From assembly GCF_016801865.2 (NCBI RefSeq), contig NC_068937.1, forward strand, positions 73,444,813-73,508,812: DNA of 64,000 nt, in the 5' to 3' direction. Below are positions 1 to 12,646 of the stretch, piece by piece. A program made the translations under genes and the position numbers. Numbering within the stretch: position 1 is the first letter of the stretch; each line of letters begins with the position of its first letter. The notes below the pieces were generated by a model that made no database searches, was not told the origin of the DNA, and saw only the letters and a program-made list of their open reading frames with translations. This DNA comes from Culex pipiens pallens. Its lineage: Eukaryota > Arthropoda > Insecta > Diptera > Culicidae.

Positions 1-1147
1 TTAAATAAACATGACAAACCGAATTAAAATCAGGAACTCGACCATTGTCACCAACGGTCGGGTTGGGGTTGCCACAAAAACCCACAACAATCACTGCCAC
101 ACAAAACTATTTCGGCGGTGGCAACGGGTTTCGAAAGCACTTCGTTGGAAAACCACCACTCACACACACAGGCACACAATGCGAAAAATGGAACGGAAAG
201 CGTGAAAATGCTCGTAAAAACGAAATCGCCACCACACACTCACACACACATACACGCCATACATTGATGCATTTTCAGTAAATTGTTTTCGCGTTGAGCT
301 GAGTTTGTGTGTGAGTGTGTTTGTGCGGATGCTTTTGTTTATTTTATGCAAGATTTTTTGTTGTTGTTTCTTTTGTTGTTCGAGTTGCATCTGAATGGGT
401 TCGTTTATTTCTCTATCCGCTTCGGAGTTTTTCGGTGGAAATGTTTTAATAAATATTGCATTTAAATGCACATCGAACAACCAACGCAACGCAACGAGCG
501 AAAGAGAGAAATTAAATTCAAAAAAACTCGCTACAAATGAAGGCTCGGAATGGGAATTGAACCGGTGGTGGAGGACATCAGCAAACAAAAACTTTGGAAA
601 CAATAAAATATTATACAATAGTGTGCGGAACGGAAATGACGTATGACGGACTCCAGGTTATGGGGTTATCGATGGGGTGGGTCGCATTTTTAAGGTTTAT
701 CGAGCAATTTCTGGGAAACTTTAACAAACTATTTTATTTTGACAGCACCGTGCAAAACAATCGGAAACCGCTTTGTCATATTTTGATTTTTCAAATGAAC
801 AGGGTAAATAATGATTTTTCTATTTGCTTCAAACTTCTGCGATAATTCCTTTGATAGAAAATAAACTGAAAGATGATGTGTGTCAACTTTTCAATACATC
901 AACAATTTTGTCTAGCAAATTACTTTTATTTTCTCTCCCATTAATTCTAAAAAGAAAAATATAAAAATTTGAAATCATTTTTATTTATTTAAAAATATCT
1001 ATAAAACAAAACTCCCCATCGTTAAACTCTACGATCAACCAGTCAGTGCATCCGATTTCACTTCACCCTAAATTTATACCGGCTGGGCACTAGTGAACTG
1101 CACATCCGGCCTGAAGCCTCCAACAACGACATCGTATTCGCTCACAT

Positions 1148-1166
1148 ACACACACACACACACACA
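1148..1166. repeat. (CA)n microsatellite
   Basis: About nine uninterrupted CA dinucleotides, in DNA that carries scattered other CA-rich runs (for example around 230-250). Confidence 0.9.
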
Positions 1167-1689
1167 GGGTGCCAAAAGGCTCATCCATTCATGCAGTGTG
1201 GAAACTGTTTTGCCATTCTGGTGAAAGAGAAAAGCTTGTCGGTGATGGTGGGTACGTCTTCTTCAACATTTTTTTTTTGTTGTTGTCGTAGTCATGGCGT
1301 TGCAGCGACCCACTCACACACGCATACTCGTGCGATGTGTACGAAAAAAAAACCGGGATAAATGCAGCCATTATGAATTTTTCAAATCAAACAATACACT
1401 ATGATTGATAGGCGCTCGCCATACAACGAAGGGGAGCACAACCACACAGATATCGATATGGTAGAGTTCATATGGAGGGGTGAGATTTTTATATATTTTA
1501 AAGCTTTTTTGTTCTACATGAGTTAAAAAAGGGAAACGCACGTGAAAAAATTAAATACAAAAATCAATTTTATTTTGTTGAGCTGCAATCTCCTCAACAG
1601 TGTTGTTTTTTGTTACAATAATACAAAAAAAGGAAATTTATTCGAACCACCTTTTTTTTAAAATTCATGCCGTCGATGTAATTAGAGCA

Positions 1690-1790
1690 CAAACCTTTTG
1701 TAAACAAGAATGTATCCCTCTCACACCTCATGTAACTGTCATTTGAGTGAAACTATTGTTTATGAAAGTTATGTGCCCTTTTGGAATGCT
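1690..1790 (-). repeat. Degraded fragment of the MITE family at 13962-14722
   Basis: The stretch reading CTGTCATTTGAGTGAAA and the neighbouring TAGTTATGTGCC-like text match, in reverse complement, the interior of the MITE at about 14200-14300. No terminal repeats are recognisable here, so this is an old fragment. Confidence 0.5.
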
Positions 1791-2269
1791 AGGCTCATTT
1801 TTTTTGTTGACGCTTAGTTTTCGCTACACGGCTTTAAGTGTTTTGACGTTTATAGAGAAAACCCCATTTCATTGGAGCACGCAACTTAAATGAAAACAAA
1901 CATAATTAGTTTCCCTGACTATTCTTAGCATTGTCCCGAAATTTGGTTGAATTTGATAAAAAGAGTGCTCAGCAGGGACAACAGGTACATTAACCCCAAA
2001 TATACGGAACAGTAAACTTTTCAGCATCAACTCGAATCGTTTTGCACTCTTGGACAAAATTTAGAGCGTTAGATTAAAATCACACTTTTGACAAAATTTC
2101 TGCACAGTTAACACCAACTCTCATGAAAAAATCTAAAAATCTAAATTTCTCCACACATTTTTTTTCCAAAGATACACAAACTTCAACTCTTAACAGCGAC
2201 CCCCAAAGTAAATTTTTAAACCAAATAGCCATCACCTAGTTTTGTTGAGGTTATATGGTAGCATCTTGA

Positions 2270-2510
2270 TTATCACAGAAAAAAAAAGTTGAATTTTGGA
2301 ATGTTGAAAATTTGGTAGGTTGAATATTACCTCTTTATTTGTGTAATATTACATAAAAAATGTGTAAAAATGTGAACCTGATGAATATTCATCAAAAACT
2401 GATGAAAATTCATCATTTTCTGGGGTAAAATTTATCATTTATTTTGCCACAAAATCTGTCACCATTTCCTGATGAATATTACCATCATCTTTTTTTTTGT
2501 GTACATTAAA
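2270..2510. repeat. Small MITE-like remnant with GTAATATTAC motifs
   Basis: Begins with AAAGTTGAATTTTGGAATGT and carries repeated 'gatgaatattcatc' and 'gtaatattacat' short palindromes. A similar start (AATTTTGGAATGTTGAAAAT) recurs near 19910, and similar GTAATATTAC-rich DNA occurs at 30.3-31.2 kb and 33.2-33.3 kb. Ends are not defined. Confidence 0.4.
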
Positions 2511-2859
2511 GTTTTATTTAAGCATTCACCGCAATCAATAAGCAAGAGCTAATTAGTAGGTTCTAACAAGGTTATATGCCTCGGACATAAAATCGTGACA
2601 ATAAAAGCTAAATGGCTTTCAATAAAGTTTTAGGAAAGTTTTAAGAGAGTCTTGAAAACCCAATGGTAATGTCATGCCAACCGGTTTTATCGCATGCTTC
2701 TTAAAAACCAAGGGTGTTCTAGCTGTCAAGTGCCAAACAAGCATTTTACGCGGCTAATTAGCAATGTATAAATACGGCGCTAAACGCGTGTTCTGATTGA
2801 ATGTGAAGACCGCCGCGCCATCTTGGTAAACGGCCATGATCAACGACGACCAACTTATT

Positions 2860-3512
2860 CAAAACTTTGTTTCGCAAAATCGCGATAACTCGTGACGTTT
2901 ATAAGCAAACCCCTTATGTTTACACATCAAAATTTTTGTAATTATCTGCTTTACAACTTTGTAGAACATTGTTACACTCTAAAAAATAACCCTGCAATGT
3001 TAGAAAAAACACGAAATTTTAAAATGAAAAAATTTGTTCTAAATGAAAAAATTACCTTTCTGGGTCAATGTAGATTCAAAAAGTACATTAAATTTCCCTT
3101 AAAATTAAATGTTCCAAAATTTTTACAGTCAAGTAACGGAAAATGGCAGAGTTTTTAAAAAGATTATAGTGTTTTTTTCGATGAAAAATACGTTTTTTCG
3201 GAATTCTGATTACGCTATCAAATCGGGCGTACATTTTTACATAAAAGTCCCTTTGACACCAAATTTCTATCTAATCACCGTTCCAGGCTGCAAATTATTG
3301 AAAAAACCTCTTTTTTCGCATGTTCAAACACTGAAGGGGTCGTACCGTCCCTTCGTCACGAGATATCAAAAAACGGACCTCGGATTAGTGATCAGGGACA
3401 AAAGTTACCCTTTAGAACAAAGTTTCACGCAAATCGAAGAGGGGTCGGGGCAACTGCTGTGTGAGTTGGCGGAGAATTACCCAGCTATAAAACTTTATAA
3501 ATAATTTGAACA
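2860..3512 (+). repeat. Dispersed repeat, copy A (homologous to 20570-21165)
   Basis: This stretch and 20570-21165 can be aligned along their whole length in the same orientation: both start near AAAATCGCGATAACT, share AGCAAA(A)CCCTTATGTTTACA, ATCAAATCGGGCGT and CCCTTTGACACCAAATTT, and end near GGCGGAGAATTACCCA. The same 3' end text also sits directly before the heptamer satellite at 43492. No protein is recognised. Probably a non-autonomous element; its class is not clear. Confidence 0.65.
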
Positions 3513-5612
3513 ATTGCATTGAAATTTTTATTAACATAAAAAACTATTATTACACAAAAGAATGATTTTTCATTAAGCGAGTAGATTTTTTTGGCTCTAT
3601 CTGCCCTACATTTATAAAAAAAATTCAACCGCAGCTGAATTTGAGGCACCAATTGCGAGAAAGAAGCTTTCAAATAATTTTGATTACCTCCAATATATAT
3701 TATATATTTATCATTGCCATTTTTGCAAACCATCACCATCACCATCATTTGGAAAGACGATTTTTTTTCCAAAATAAAACCTATTTGGTATAAAACGTTT
3801 AAAAATGTAGGAAATGTCATTTTCCAATGTTCTTGACTAGGTTAAAACAAAGGTTTTATTAAGGTTTTGATGGGGTTGTTTGGATTTAGTTGTAAAACCC
3901 TGAATTCCTATGTAGGTTTTATAAATAGACCGTGACAACCTTTTGCTGAGGTACTTTTGAGGTTTATCAGGTTTCTGGAGAGTTTTTTGCGTCTACGTGG
4001 TTTAAATATTGGTTTTGGCTGATAAGTTTTATAGTGTTTGTAACAGCTAAGAGAAAGCCTAGAAGGTTACTTGGGTCTAAACCTCAACCGATTTGGCTCA
4101 AAATTGGCACAGATTGGCTTTTGGGGCTTCTATTCCGAGATTGCGAGATTGGATTGCGAGTAGACTGACTGACTGACGAAAAATTTACAAACAGCTGTTT
4201 TTTTTTTTTATATAAAACTGCTCTATCTTCACAAAGATTGGACTTAAAACAATGGTCAATGTGGAGACTCTTTTGTAAAATTGTCTAGGAAATCGATCCT
4301 TGCGATTATTTTTTTGTATTTTGACATTTCAACCACCTTAAAATACCGTTTTAATTCATGATTTTTTTATGGACATAACATTCTGCATTTTTTTTTTTTT
4401 GTGCCTTTGGTTAACAATTGCAAAAGTTCCGGCTGATGACGTAGGAGATGATTCTTTAAATTTCCAATAGGAGGCAGCAACGTAAGTAAACTTTTAAAGC
4501 ATTTTGCTTGACGGTATTCATGCGCAAGGAGGAAGGCACCATTCACTGAGGTGGTTTAAGAATCGTTTTTAGTCGAGATAAAGCCATTTTCAACTTACGA
4601 AGTACCAGCGATGGAAGAATTTTCATCAAAAGAAAATCTGTTGACGCACATCAAGAGAAAAAAAAATCGGAAGTGAAATGGCTCATGCCTCGCCACTCTC
4701 GCGCACAAAAGATTGATAAAGAATCAAAAAAATCATCATCTGGATTTTCGGTGGAACATAGATTTCACTACTACACTTGCATGGCTTGCAGGTGTAATAG
4801 TGATCAAGATCGGAGGATGAGAAATAGTATAGTTTTGAAGCTTTGGTGTCTTTTGGGTGGTTCACGATTAGGGTGTTTTTCAAAATCAAATTATCAGATA
4901 TTTTTTTATAGTTTTTTTGTTTTCTAGAAAAAGGAGATTTAGTACTGCAAACGCTGAAAAAATCTTAGGGGTAACTCGAAATATCTTCATTTTCAATAGT
5001 TTTAAAATTATCTTTCAATATGTTTATCCATGTAGTTTTGCCCGCTGAATCTAAATCTGCCCTCAAAATGGAGCCAAAGTGTCAAAATATCGATTTTTGG
5101 ACAAATTTTTGGTCTCTATGATAATTTTACCTAGAAACAACTTTCTTGAATACAAGAAAAATCCCAAAAATATTCCAAGAAAACCAGTTTTTTAAAACAC
5201 GCTAATTGTGAACCAACCTGATTTTCAACAAAACCAAAAGTTGTCCTTCTATTTACAGCACAATTTTTCGGAAAATCAATATTTCTCTTAATTTGCGTTT
5301 GAACTACAATGTATGTAAAAACAACGAATTAATTCTATTCAAGTGGTGCTAACAAAGAGCATCACAAAAAATCTCCTATTGATTGATTTTCTTTGAAAAG
5401 TTCGGGAGCTTTCGCCTCTTCTATCTTTCGCGGGTGAAGACTGTGGCAATCGAAAAAGATTATTTTTTCCTGTGAAATTAAAATTTATTTAAATAACTTA
5501 AGCCCTTCTCAAATGTAATTCTCGAGCCCAATTTGTCTAATTTTCTGAAATTTCAAAAAAAATACAATACTATTTGTGAGAATTTCTGTAACTGCACTAA
5601 ACGCGTTGAATG
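3513..5612. other. Non-coding DNA with degraded repeat pieces
   Basis: No gene recognised. A piece ending near 4526-4560 (GAGGAAGGCACC then GAGGTGGTTTAAG) resembles the end of the repeat at 55876-56603. A short hairpin with 17-bp arms lies at about 4768-4802 (CACTTGCA / TGCAGGTG). The rest is AT-rich. Confidence 0.4.
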
Positions 5613-5616
5613 TTAG

Positions 5617-5859
5617 TTTTTATCTCGTCCGCTACTCGACGCTGCTCTGCTCAATTTAGTACGTGTTTTCGATTCTGATCGGCAGACAGGTTTCACGCGG
5701 CAGCTCATCCCCGGGTTGATCGATGAAGTCCGGAACAACCAGACCGGTGTGTATGTGCGGAACGAGATTGATTGGAGATTTTTTTTTAATCCGTTGCGTG
5801 GCACCGGAAGGACGAGGATAAGCGGCGATTGCTGGATTTGCATCAATTTATTAAATTAA
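5617..5859 (+). pseudogene. Orphan exon-like ORF, function not recognised
   Basis: An 80-codon frame open between a TAG at 5614 and a TAA at 5857, with no ATG. The middle part reads FTRQLIPGLIDEVRNNQTGV and uses mostly G- or C-ending codons (ATC, CCC, GGG, GTC, CGG, AAC), in strong contrast to the AT-rich surroundings, which is how host exons look in mosquito DNA. The 3' part (after ATTGATTGGAGA) runs into a T-rich tract and may be outside the true exon. No other exons of such a gene are seen nearby. It could be an exon of a gene lying mostly elsewhere, or a fragment carried by a transposon. I do not recognise the family. Confidence 0.3.
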
Positions 5860-7920
5860 ACTGCGATATTAAAATTTTCTATGGAACAAATTTGCATGCA
5901 AATTGAGCAAAATATATAAAAAGTTTCATATCCACCACACTAGGTAGGCAAAAAAAATAAAAGTGTTCAAACAGTTTTGTGATAAAGTGCAAGAGCTAAA
6001 CGCTTGAAAGGTCAATAAATTATGAAAACTGATCAATTCTGACAAAAAAAAAAAGGATAACACATATTTTAAACTGCATGTCTCACAGTTTAAGCACATG
6101 ACACGAGTTGTATCGGACCATCCTCTCGCAGAAGAACAATTTCTTGAAATTGCTCGCAAACCCCCAATTGGTCTCATTTACTTTTCCTCCCCCACCCATC
6201 CACCCCCTTAAAGTACCACAATGTTCACAGCCGACTGTCACGTTACAAGGCTGCAAATCCTGCCATGTCTTAAGCCAAAAGCTTCGGTGGCAGTCAGCCA
6301 GCTTTGCGAAACCGGCCATGCGCAAGAAACGGAATAAAATTAATTAAATTTAAGAAAATTTTAATCCTCCACATTCATACCAGACGACGTCGACCGCCAT
6401 TCATTGTCACAGCAGAAGTAAAGCCATCAGGGGGGGTGGAAATGGCACCAAGAGGGAAAGCAGCAGTGGCAGCGTCACATCTTGTTGGGGTATTTTGGTG
6501 ATTGTTTACAAGATTATAGCAACAAAAAAAATCATATGCAATTTTTACCGTATTTGTTAAGGTAGCGATTTTATTTATAAAGTTTAGCAAAATAAAATTA
6601 ATCCTCAATAACCCAACCCCGCCTCTAAGCGGGTTTCGATCTAAAAAATTTGACAAAAATCAATTGCAACCAATTTTCGGTCTTCAAAGAGCAGATAATT
6701 TTAGGGGTGGAAGTTTGACTTGTTTTTTGTGTGATTTTTTGTCAAAAAGTCAGGAAAAGCAAAGAATCTCGTTTGCTATCTTTTGAATAATTTTGTAATA
6801 TTTTGTTTAACTTTGAATTAAATTAAACTTAATTCTTTTTCCTTCACTATTTTTATTTATTAATTTTGGTTTTGTTGATTTGGATTTTGAATCTATTGGT
6901 TGGAAGCTTTAAAAAAAAATTTGGGAAAATATCATTTCTGTTCTTTAATATTTCAATGGTGAAATGTCCTACAAATACCGGTGTTTCTTGAATGAAATAA
7001 CGAAACATCAATTTTATAAATAAACAATATTCATATTTGGTCAACATGCTCATGTAAGCTTCAACTTTTACCCGACATTGAAAAACTTTGGGTACCTCTG
7101 CTCTTAAACTTTTTACGAGGTTGGGTTAAAAATTTTTAGATAAAAATTGATTTTCGTTTACTAGAAAAACAAGACAAGCTAATTTAGTCCAAATGTTTCT
7201 CGTTTAAAATAAAAAGTTATTGAAAAAACTTTTAGCTTTTTGAAAATATCAAAACATTATTGATATTGTGAAAATGATAAAATAGATTCAAGACGTTTTT
7301 AAATTTAAGTCCTTACAAATATTAAATTAGAGGTAAAGTTCTTAGGAAACTGGATTTTTCATGGAAAAAAATTGAAATATTGACGAAATAATAAATCAAC
7401 ATGGATTTTAGAATTTAATATCAAATACACACAATTTAAAAGGAGCCTTGATTAAAAATATGATTTGCATGAACCATATGATTTTTTTTAAAGAATGTAG
7501 CTGTCCTCATGCGTTTTTTTGAAAATAATAATAATGAAATTAAAAATTTAGTTTTTGATTAACTTTCTGTCATTTTCTTCTCTATTCCCATTGAAACCAA
7601 GAAACAAAAACCAAATGTTAGACAGTGTTAAAAATGGGCCATAGAGTCTTTAGCACTTTTTTAAATTTGTTTTTAAGTTTTTATTTTTACTCAAGTTGTT
7701 AACAGTTTTTGCAATTGATTAAGAAATAATATTCTGTGGTAGGGGAAATATACCCATTGAAATCACTCTAAGCCGTTCGACCAATTAATTTTTGAGTGAG
7801 AAATTAATATTATTTTTTATTAAATTAAAACAAAAGATAACATTCGGAAAAAGGTCGGGAATTTGAAAACGGGATTTGAGTGGCCCCCAGTTTAATATAT
7901 GTTTCATTTAACTAATTCAA
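5860..7920. other. AT-rich non-coding DNA, nothing recognised
   Basis: No coherent gene, RNA or bounded repeat is seen. A short stretch at 7742-7790 (AGGGGAAATATACCC, then TCTAAGCCGTTCGACCAATT) matches the left end of the small MITE at 8517-8755. Confidence 0.4.
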
Positions 7921-9367
7921 TATGAGCAACTCTCTACGAAATCGGCCTATTTCGACCATTTCTATTTTTTGTATTTTTTATTTGACTCAAACTTTGTGGG
8001 GGCCTTCCCTATGACCAAATAAGCTATTTTGCGTCATTGATTCACCCATACAAGTCTCCATACAATGTTGGCTGCTGTCCATACAAAAATGGTATGTAAA
8101 TATTCAAACAGCTGTAACTTTTGAGTGAATTTTCTGATCAATTTGGTGTCTTCGGCAAAACATTGAATATTACGGCCATTTAAAATGCTAGTCTTGATTT
8201 AAAAATTTTGAAAATATTTTTTTTCGAAATGATCGGAAAATTTCACGAATGTTTCATCTATTAACATTGAAAATCGGACCATTAGTTGCTGAGATATCGT
8301 CATTAGAAAATGGTGGGTTGTTTTGGTGAGACTTAGAAAACTTCAATTTTCCTGTTTCTTTGTCTTAAAGCGGCTCTATCTCAGTAACCCGAGGTCCAAT
8401 CTTCAATGTCTCTTAGACAATTTTATAGCAAATTTTCTGAACTTTTCAAAAAAAAAATATTTTTAGAGATGGTCACTCATGGTCACTATTATTGAAAATC
8501 GAAAAACTGCAAATAGGGGAAATATGCCCATTTTAATCACTCTAAGCCGTTCGACCAATTCTCATCACTTTTGCCTTTTTCCGCTATGAAATCAACATTT
8601 TCAGATGTATCAACAATTGAGAGTTGCTTGCTCACTTTTGTTTGAGCTATTTATAACTTTGAAACAGTCAAAAACACTTTATGAAAGCTGTAATTCATGA
8701 TCAAAATGCTGATAGGCCGATAATAGAAATAGGCTGAGAAAGGGTATAGTTCCCCTATTTCTCTAAAATCAAACTTTCGGTGGATATATCTTGAAAACGG
8801 AGCCCTTAATCAAAAAATCTGTGAAGTACTTGTACTGTGAAGCAATTTTGCATTAAAAAATCATGTCAAATTTGTTTTTGCATGAAACTTCGATTTTCTC
8901 CAAAAATCACTATTTAAAAAAAAATCATTACTCGGCGGCAGATTTTTTGACCATGCTTCTCTATGGCTCAAAAGTTGCGGATTTTTGTCCCCTAAAAAAT
9001 ATCAAAAATTCTCGAAAATGAAAAAATACGTATTTTGGGAAATTGAGTCTTAGTGAAAAAAAAATTGATTAAATAATTTGCAATTTTTTTTCCGTGTACC
9101 TATTTTTTCTCAATAGTCCTCAACAATACCTACAACTTTGCCGAAGACACCAATATGATCAGAAAATTCACTCAAAAGTTACAGCTGTTTGAATATTTAC
9201 ATACCATTTTTGTATGGTCAGCAGCCAAAATTGTATGGAGACTTGAATGGGTGAACCAATCACATAAAATAGCTTATTTAGTTATAGATAAGGCCCCCAC
9301 AAAGTTTGAGCCAAATAAAAAAAATACAAATAAAATCCATTTCCGGTTTTGGTAGAGAATTACTCAT
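7921..9367. mobile_element. 1.4-kb inverted-repeat element, family copy A
   Basis: The left (about 7921-8175) and right (about 9130-9367) ends are imperfect reverse complements: left ATTTGACTCAAACTTTGTGG pairs with right CCACAAAGTTTGAGCCAAAT, and left CAAACAGCTGTAACTTTTGA pairs with right TCAAAAGTTACAGCTGTTTG. The interior shares GAAAATCGGACCATTA and GCTGAGATA with copies at 44.5-46.0 kb and 48.1-49.6 kb. No transposase ORF, so it is non-autonomous. A 239-bp MITE is nested inside. Confidence 0.75.
8517..8755. mobile_element. 239-bp MITE, TA target
   Basis: Imperfect terminal inverted repeats GGGGAAATATGCCC at the left and GGGTATAGTTCCCC at the right, each flanked by TA (8515-8516 and 8756-8757), as expected of a Tc1/mariner-type TA insertion. 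Nested in the 7921-9367 element. Too short to encode protein. Confidence 0.75.
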
Positions 9368-9549
9368 CTAAAAAGAAGAAATGCCGAAACCGATTGCATT
9401 CTACTCAGTTCTTGTTTTTGAATAATTGCTTTTGATTATTCCACATAAAATCAGTTTTTAGATAAGAAACCAGACATCGAATTAAATACCATCGTATTTA
9501 TTATTTTGAAAAAAAAAACCCGATTTAATCCCACCTGGGGTGAGATAGA

Positions 9550-10295
9550 GCCTTTCTTACTAAAGAATATAACAATGGTAGCACTTTTTTCAATTCATAA
9601 CATCGACTTTGTTTATTTATAACGTCAGCACAAAAGAAAGTCTTATGATGAAAGCAATGTATTATAAATGATATGATTTCCAAAGGAAATAAAAAACGCA
9701 ATTTTCACCAAAAGAATATTTTCAATCGTACAATATGTTTGTAAGTTTGTATTCAAACAAGCGTTTATGACAAACGCGATCCAGATTATGGATCTGGATA
9801 AAAATTTGGGAGGTTGTAGAGCTCGAAAAATGCAATTTTTGAGATAAATAAAAGATATGAAAATGAAAATTTTTGACCATATTTTCATTTGAAAACTGTG
9901 TATTTTGTTGAAAAGTCTGGCCGCATCCGAAAACAGATGGATATTTCGAAATTCGGTCTCAAAATGACCCTTGTTCAGCACACCAGCTTTCAAATGCACT
10001 TGGAACAATCAAAATCGAAAATAGGGGAGCCGAGGACTACGCGACACAAAATTTGGCAAAAATTTTACCACACACGGACATCACTCGAACTCCACGGAAT
10101 TTATTTTCTCAAAATTCGAGGGTTGGAGATAGGCGAGTTCTGTCAAGGTGAATCGATAGAGCGTCTAAAATCGATGCAGTGTGATTTTTTGACGATTTTT
10201 CCGAAGAAAATTCATGCTGAATTGACATATTTACGAAGATGAAAATGACGTCCAGCCTTAAAGTAAAACCTATCCCTTTCTTTAGTAAGAAAGGC
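9550..10295. mobile_element. 746-bp MITE with 18-bp perfect inverted ends
   Basis: The left end GCCTTTCTTACTAAAGAA (9550-9567) is the exact reverse complement of TTCTTTAGTAAGAAAGGC at 10278-10295. Interior is AT-rich without a convincing gene. Superfamily and target duplication are not clear. Confidence 0.65.
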
Positions 10296-12646
10296 AAAAT
10301 AGAATATTTTTGGATAAAATAATAAATAAAAAAACCTTTCAATTTATTGATAAGCTCTGGAAACCCTATCTCGTGTTTTGACTACTTAAGTGATAACTCA
10401 ATACTCTTTTAAAACCAAATTTTAGTAAATTCGATGCAAATGATGTTCAGATGGGTAGTGAGGAAGGCACTCAATACGTTGGTGGACTGAGTAAGTTATA
10501 AAATTCAATAAATGTTTATGTCAGTTGATTTCGTTGTTTAAGCATCAGTAATTTTAATGCAAAGTAAGGATTACTTCAAAGTTGGAAACATAGCTGAAGG
10601 AAAAATGTTCCAAAATAATCTTCGAAATAGCTAACATGCTTTCAATTCAACGTTCCACATGCCTTTAAAAAGTGAAATCATTCCAAGGAGTTTCAAAATT
10701 TCGTAGAATTCACTGATAGGATCAGGAATGTTCTCACTGAATACCTGAAGCATTCTTTTCCACCAATTCTCATCCAAACGGCCAATATTTCACAAACGAC
10801 CCTGTATCATTCCGTTTCCATTAAAGCTCTTTAGTAATCGCTCTCCATGCATAAAGTACATTTTACATGCAACTGTATGTATGTATGTGTGAATGCCCAA
10901 GTGTTCGTATGGATGTCATCCTGATGGGACAACCCAGCAGCCAGTCTCCAGCAGAAGCACCAGCACCAGCACCGGCAGTGCCCTGAAGGGGGACATGTGG
11001 GTGCAAACCTTCGGGTGTGACTTTTCGTACTCCCGAGACACATTTGAACTCTCTCATACCCTGCGAAAAGGAACATCACTTCCAGAACCAGCAAATAAGA
11101 TTAAACTACAAGAAATTTAATTTTCCACTTATTTGGCGCGTTCCATGGTGCATTTTCCATCCGAAAACTTTCATTGCATGAACGTCTGTGTACGAGTGTG
11201 AGTGTGTCGTGTGGTGGTAATAAAATGTGTGAATGACGTCCGATCTTAAACATGCGAAATGCGAGGGATTAGTGTGTACGCTGTGTAGCTATAGAAACAT
11301 ATTTGCCGGATGAGACATTTTCATCAATCACCATTTGCGCTAAGCTCCGCTCAAAAGATGCTGCTCCTTTTTTTTGAAGAAGCTATCATCAACGTGTAGG
11401 ATTAACTCTAGCGAAAGAAATGGCAACTGCGAGACAGCAAAGTGCATCATCTTCTTGAATACATCAGGCGAAATAAACTATTCAACTCTTCAGCGTCATC
11501 ACCTCTCGATCCCGGGACTCGATTATAGCTTGTACCGTGATTTGGTGGTTTTTTTGCTTTATTTTCTCGTCCATCGTGGTCTGAAGCTAAAAGGCTGTAA
11601 TTTTGAACAAGTCAAATATTAAAAATTGAAGGAGGCAAAATTAGGATATCTTATCAAACTGTAATTTTTTTTATACAGTTCTGATCATAACCTGATCATT
11701 AAACCAAAATCGATAAAATTATAATTTACCGACTTTTCCTTGCATTGTTGACGTAAAAAATCGATTTTAATAAATTCTTTGTTAATTGCTGAGACGATAC
11801 CCTGAAAATCAACCGAAATAATATCTCTAAAGTGCTCAATTTAAAAAATAGATAAAATCAAACCGTTTAACGGTAAATTCGAACTGAAACTGTTATCCCG
11901 CAACATATCAAGCACTCGTGCATGCACGGCTGAGTGTGCTTGTGTGCTATGGGTGTGACTTACTTCGCACAAATCTGTATTACATACACTCAGCCCCACA
12001 CGTCAAGCCGTTCCCACTTGTAAGCTTGTTGTTAGGGTGATGTTAGTATGTATTTGGATGTAGTTATACCTTAAAACATTTCAAAGTGGGCATCATCTTT
12101 AAAATTGTTAGCCATGTTTGTATAATAGTTTTTACCAAAAGTTTATTAAAATACGTTAAAATCTAAATAGTGCCATTAAAAACCACCCTAAAAAGCGAGC
12201 AAGACACGTCGCGTTGTAACGAGAGCAGATATTTCATGCAGCTTTTTATGTTGCGCCGCTTGCCGCTCTATCTTGATAAATTGTCTCTTGACAGTAATCA
12301 CTTATTCATATTAGCGTGCTGCACAACATGTGTATTTATATGCACGTACCAGCATCAGCAGCGGCAAGGTTTATGTCTGACGCGGGGCCAGGTTAAAATA
12401 TGGAACCGATTGTGGTGCGGATGCTTCCGTATTTTAAAGTTTTGACGTAATTGTCATTTCAACGAAAAATTAAACTTTTCAGCACTTGTATCGAAAAGTA
12501 TTACTTAAATCTGTGTTACTAAAAAAAATCCTATTCAAAGGGTGTTTTCCGGAATTGCAAATAAATGCTGTATACAACTCGTCGCAAAACCTGATTATAA
12601 TTCGTATGACTTATGATGAAAAAATCATCTTTTTGCAAAATTTATA
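10296..12646. other. Non-coding DNA, no gene recognised
   Basis: Contains one GC-rich patch at about 10890-11060 with GCACCAGCACC-type triplet repeats, and GTGTGTG-rich DNA near 11200, but no ORF whose composition or sequence looks coding. Nothing bounded is recognised. Confidence 0.4.

Larger units (their letters stand above)
1..2270. other. AT-rich non-coding DNA, no gene recognised
   Basis: Reading frames here are short and look like chance ORFs in low-complexity AT-rich DNA. I see no splice-bounded GC-rich exon, RNA gene or intact repeat ends. Two embedded items are listed separately: a CA microsatellite near 1150 and a degraded MITE remnant near 1700. Confidence 0.5.

Noticed and set aside
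160..618. 152-codon minus-strand frame near the window start
   Set aside because: Low-complexity, Q- and K-rich text from AT-rich and CA-rich DNA, with no exon borders.
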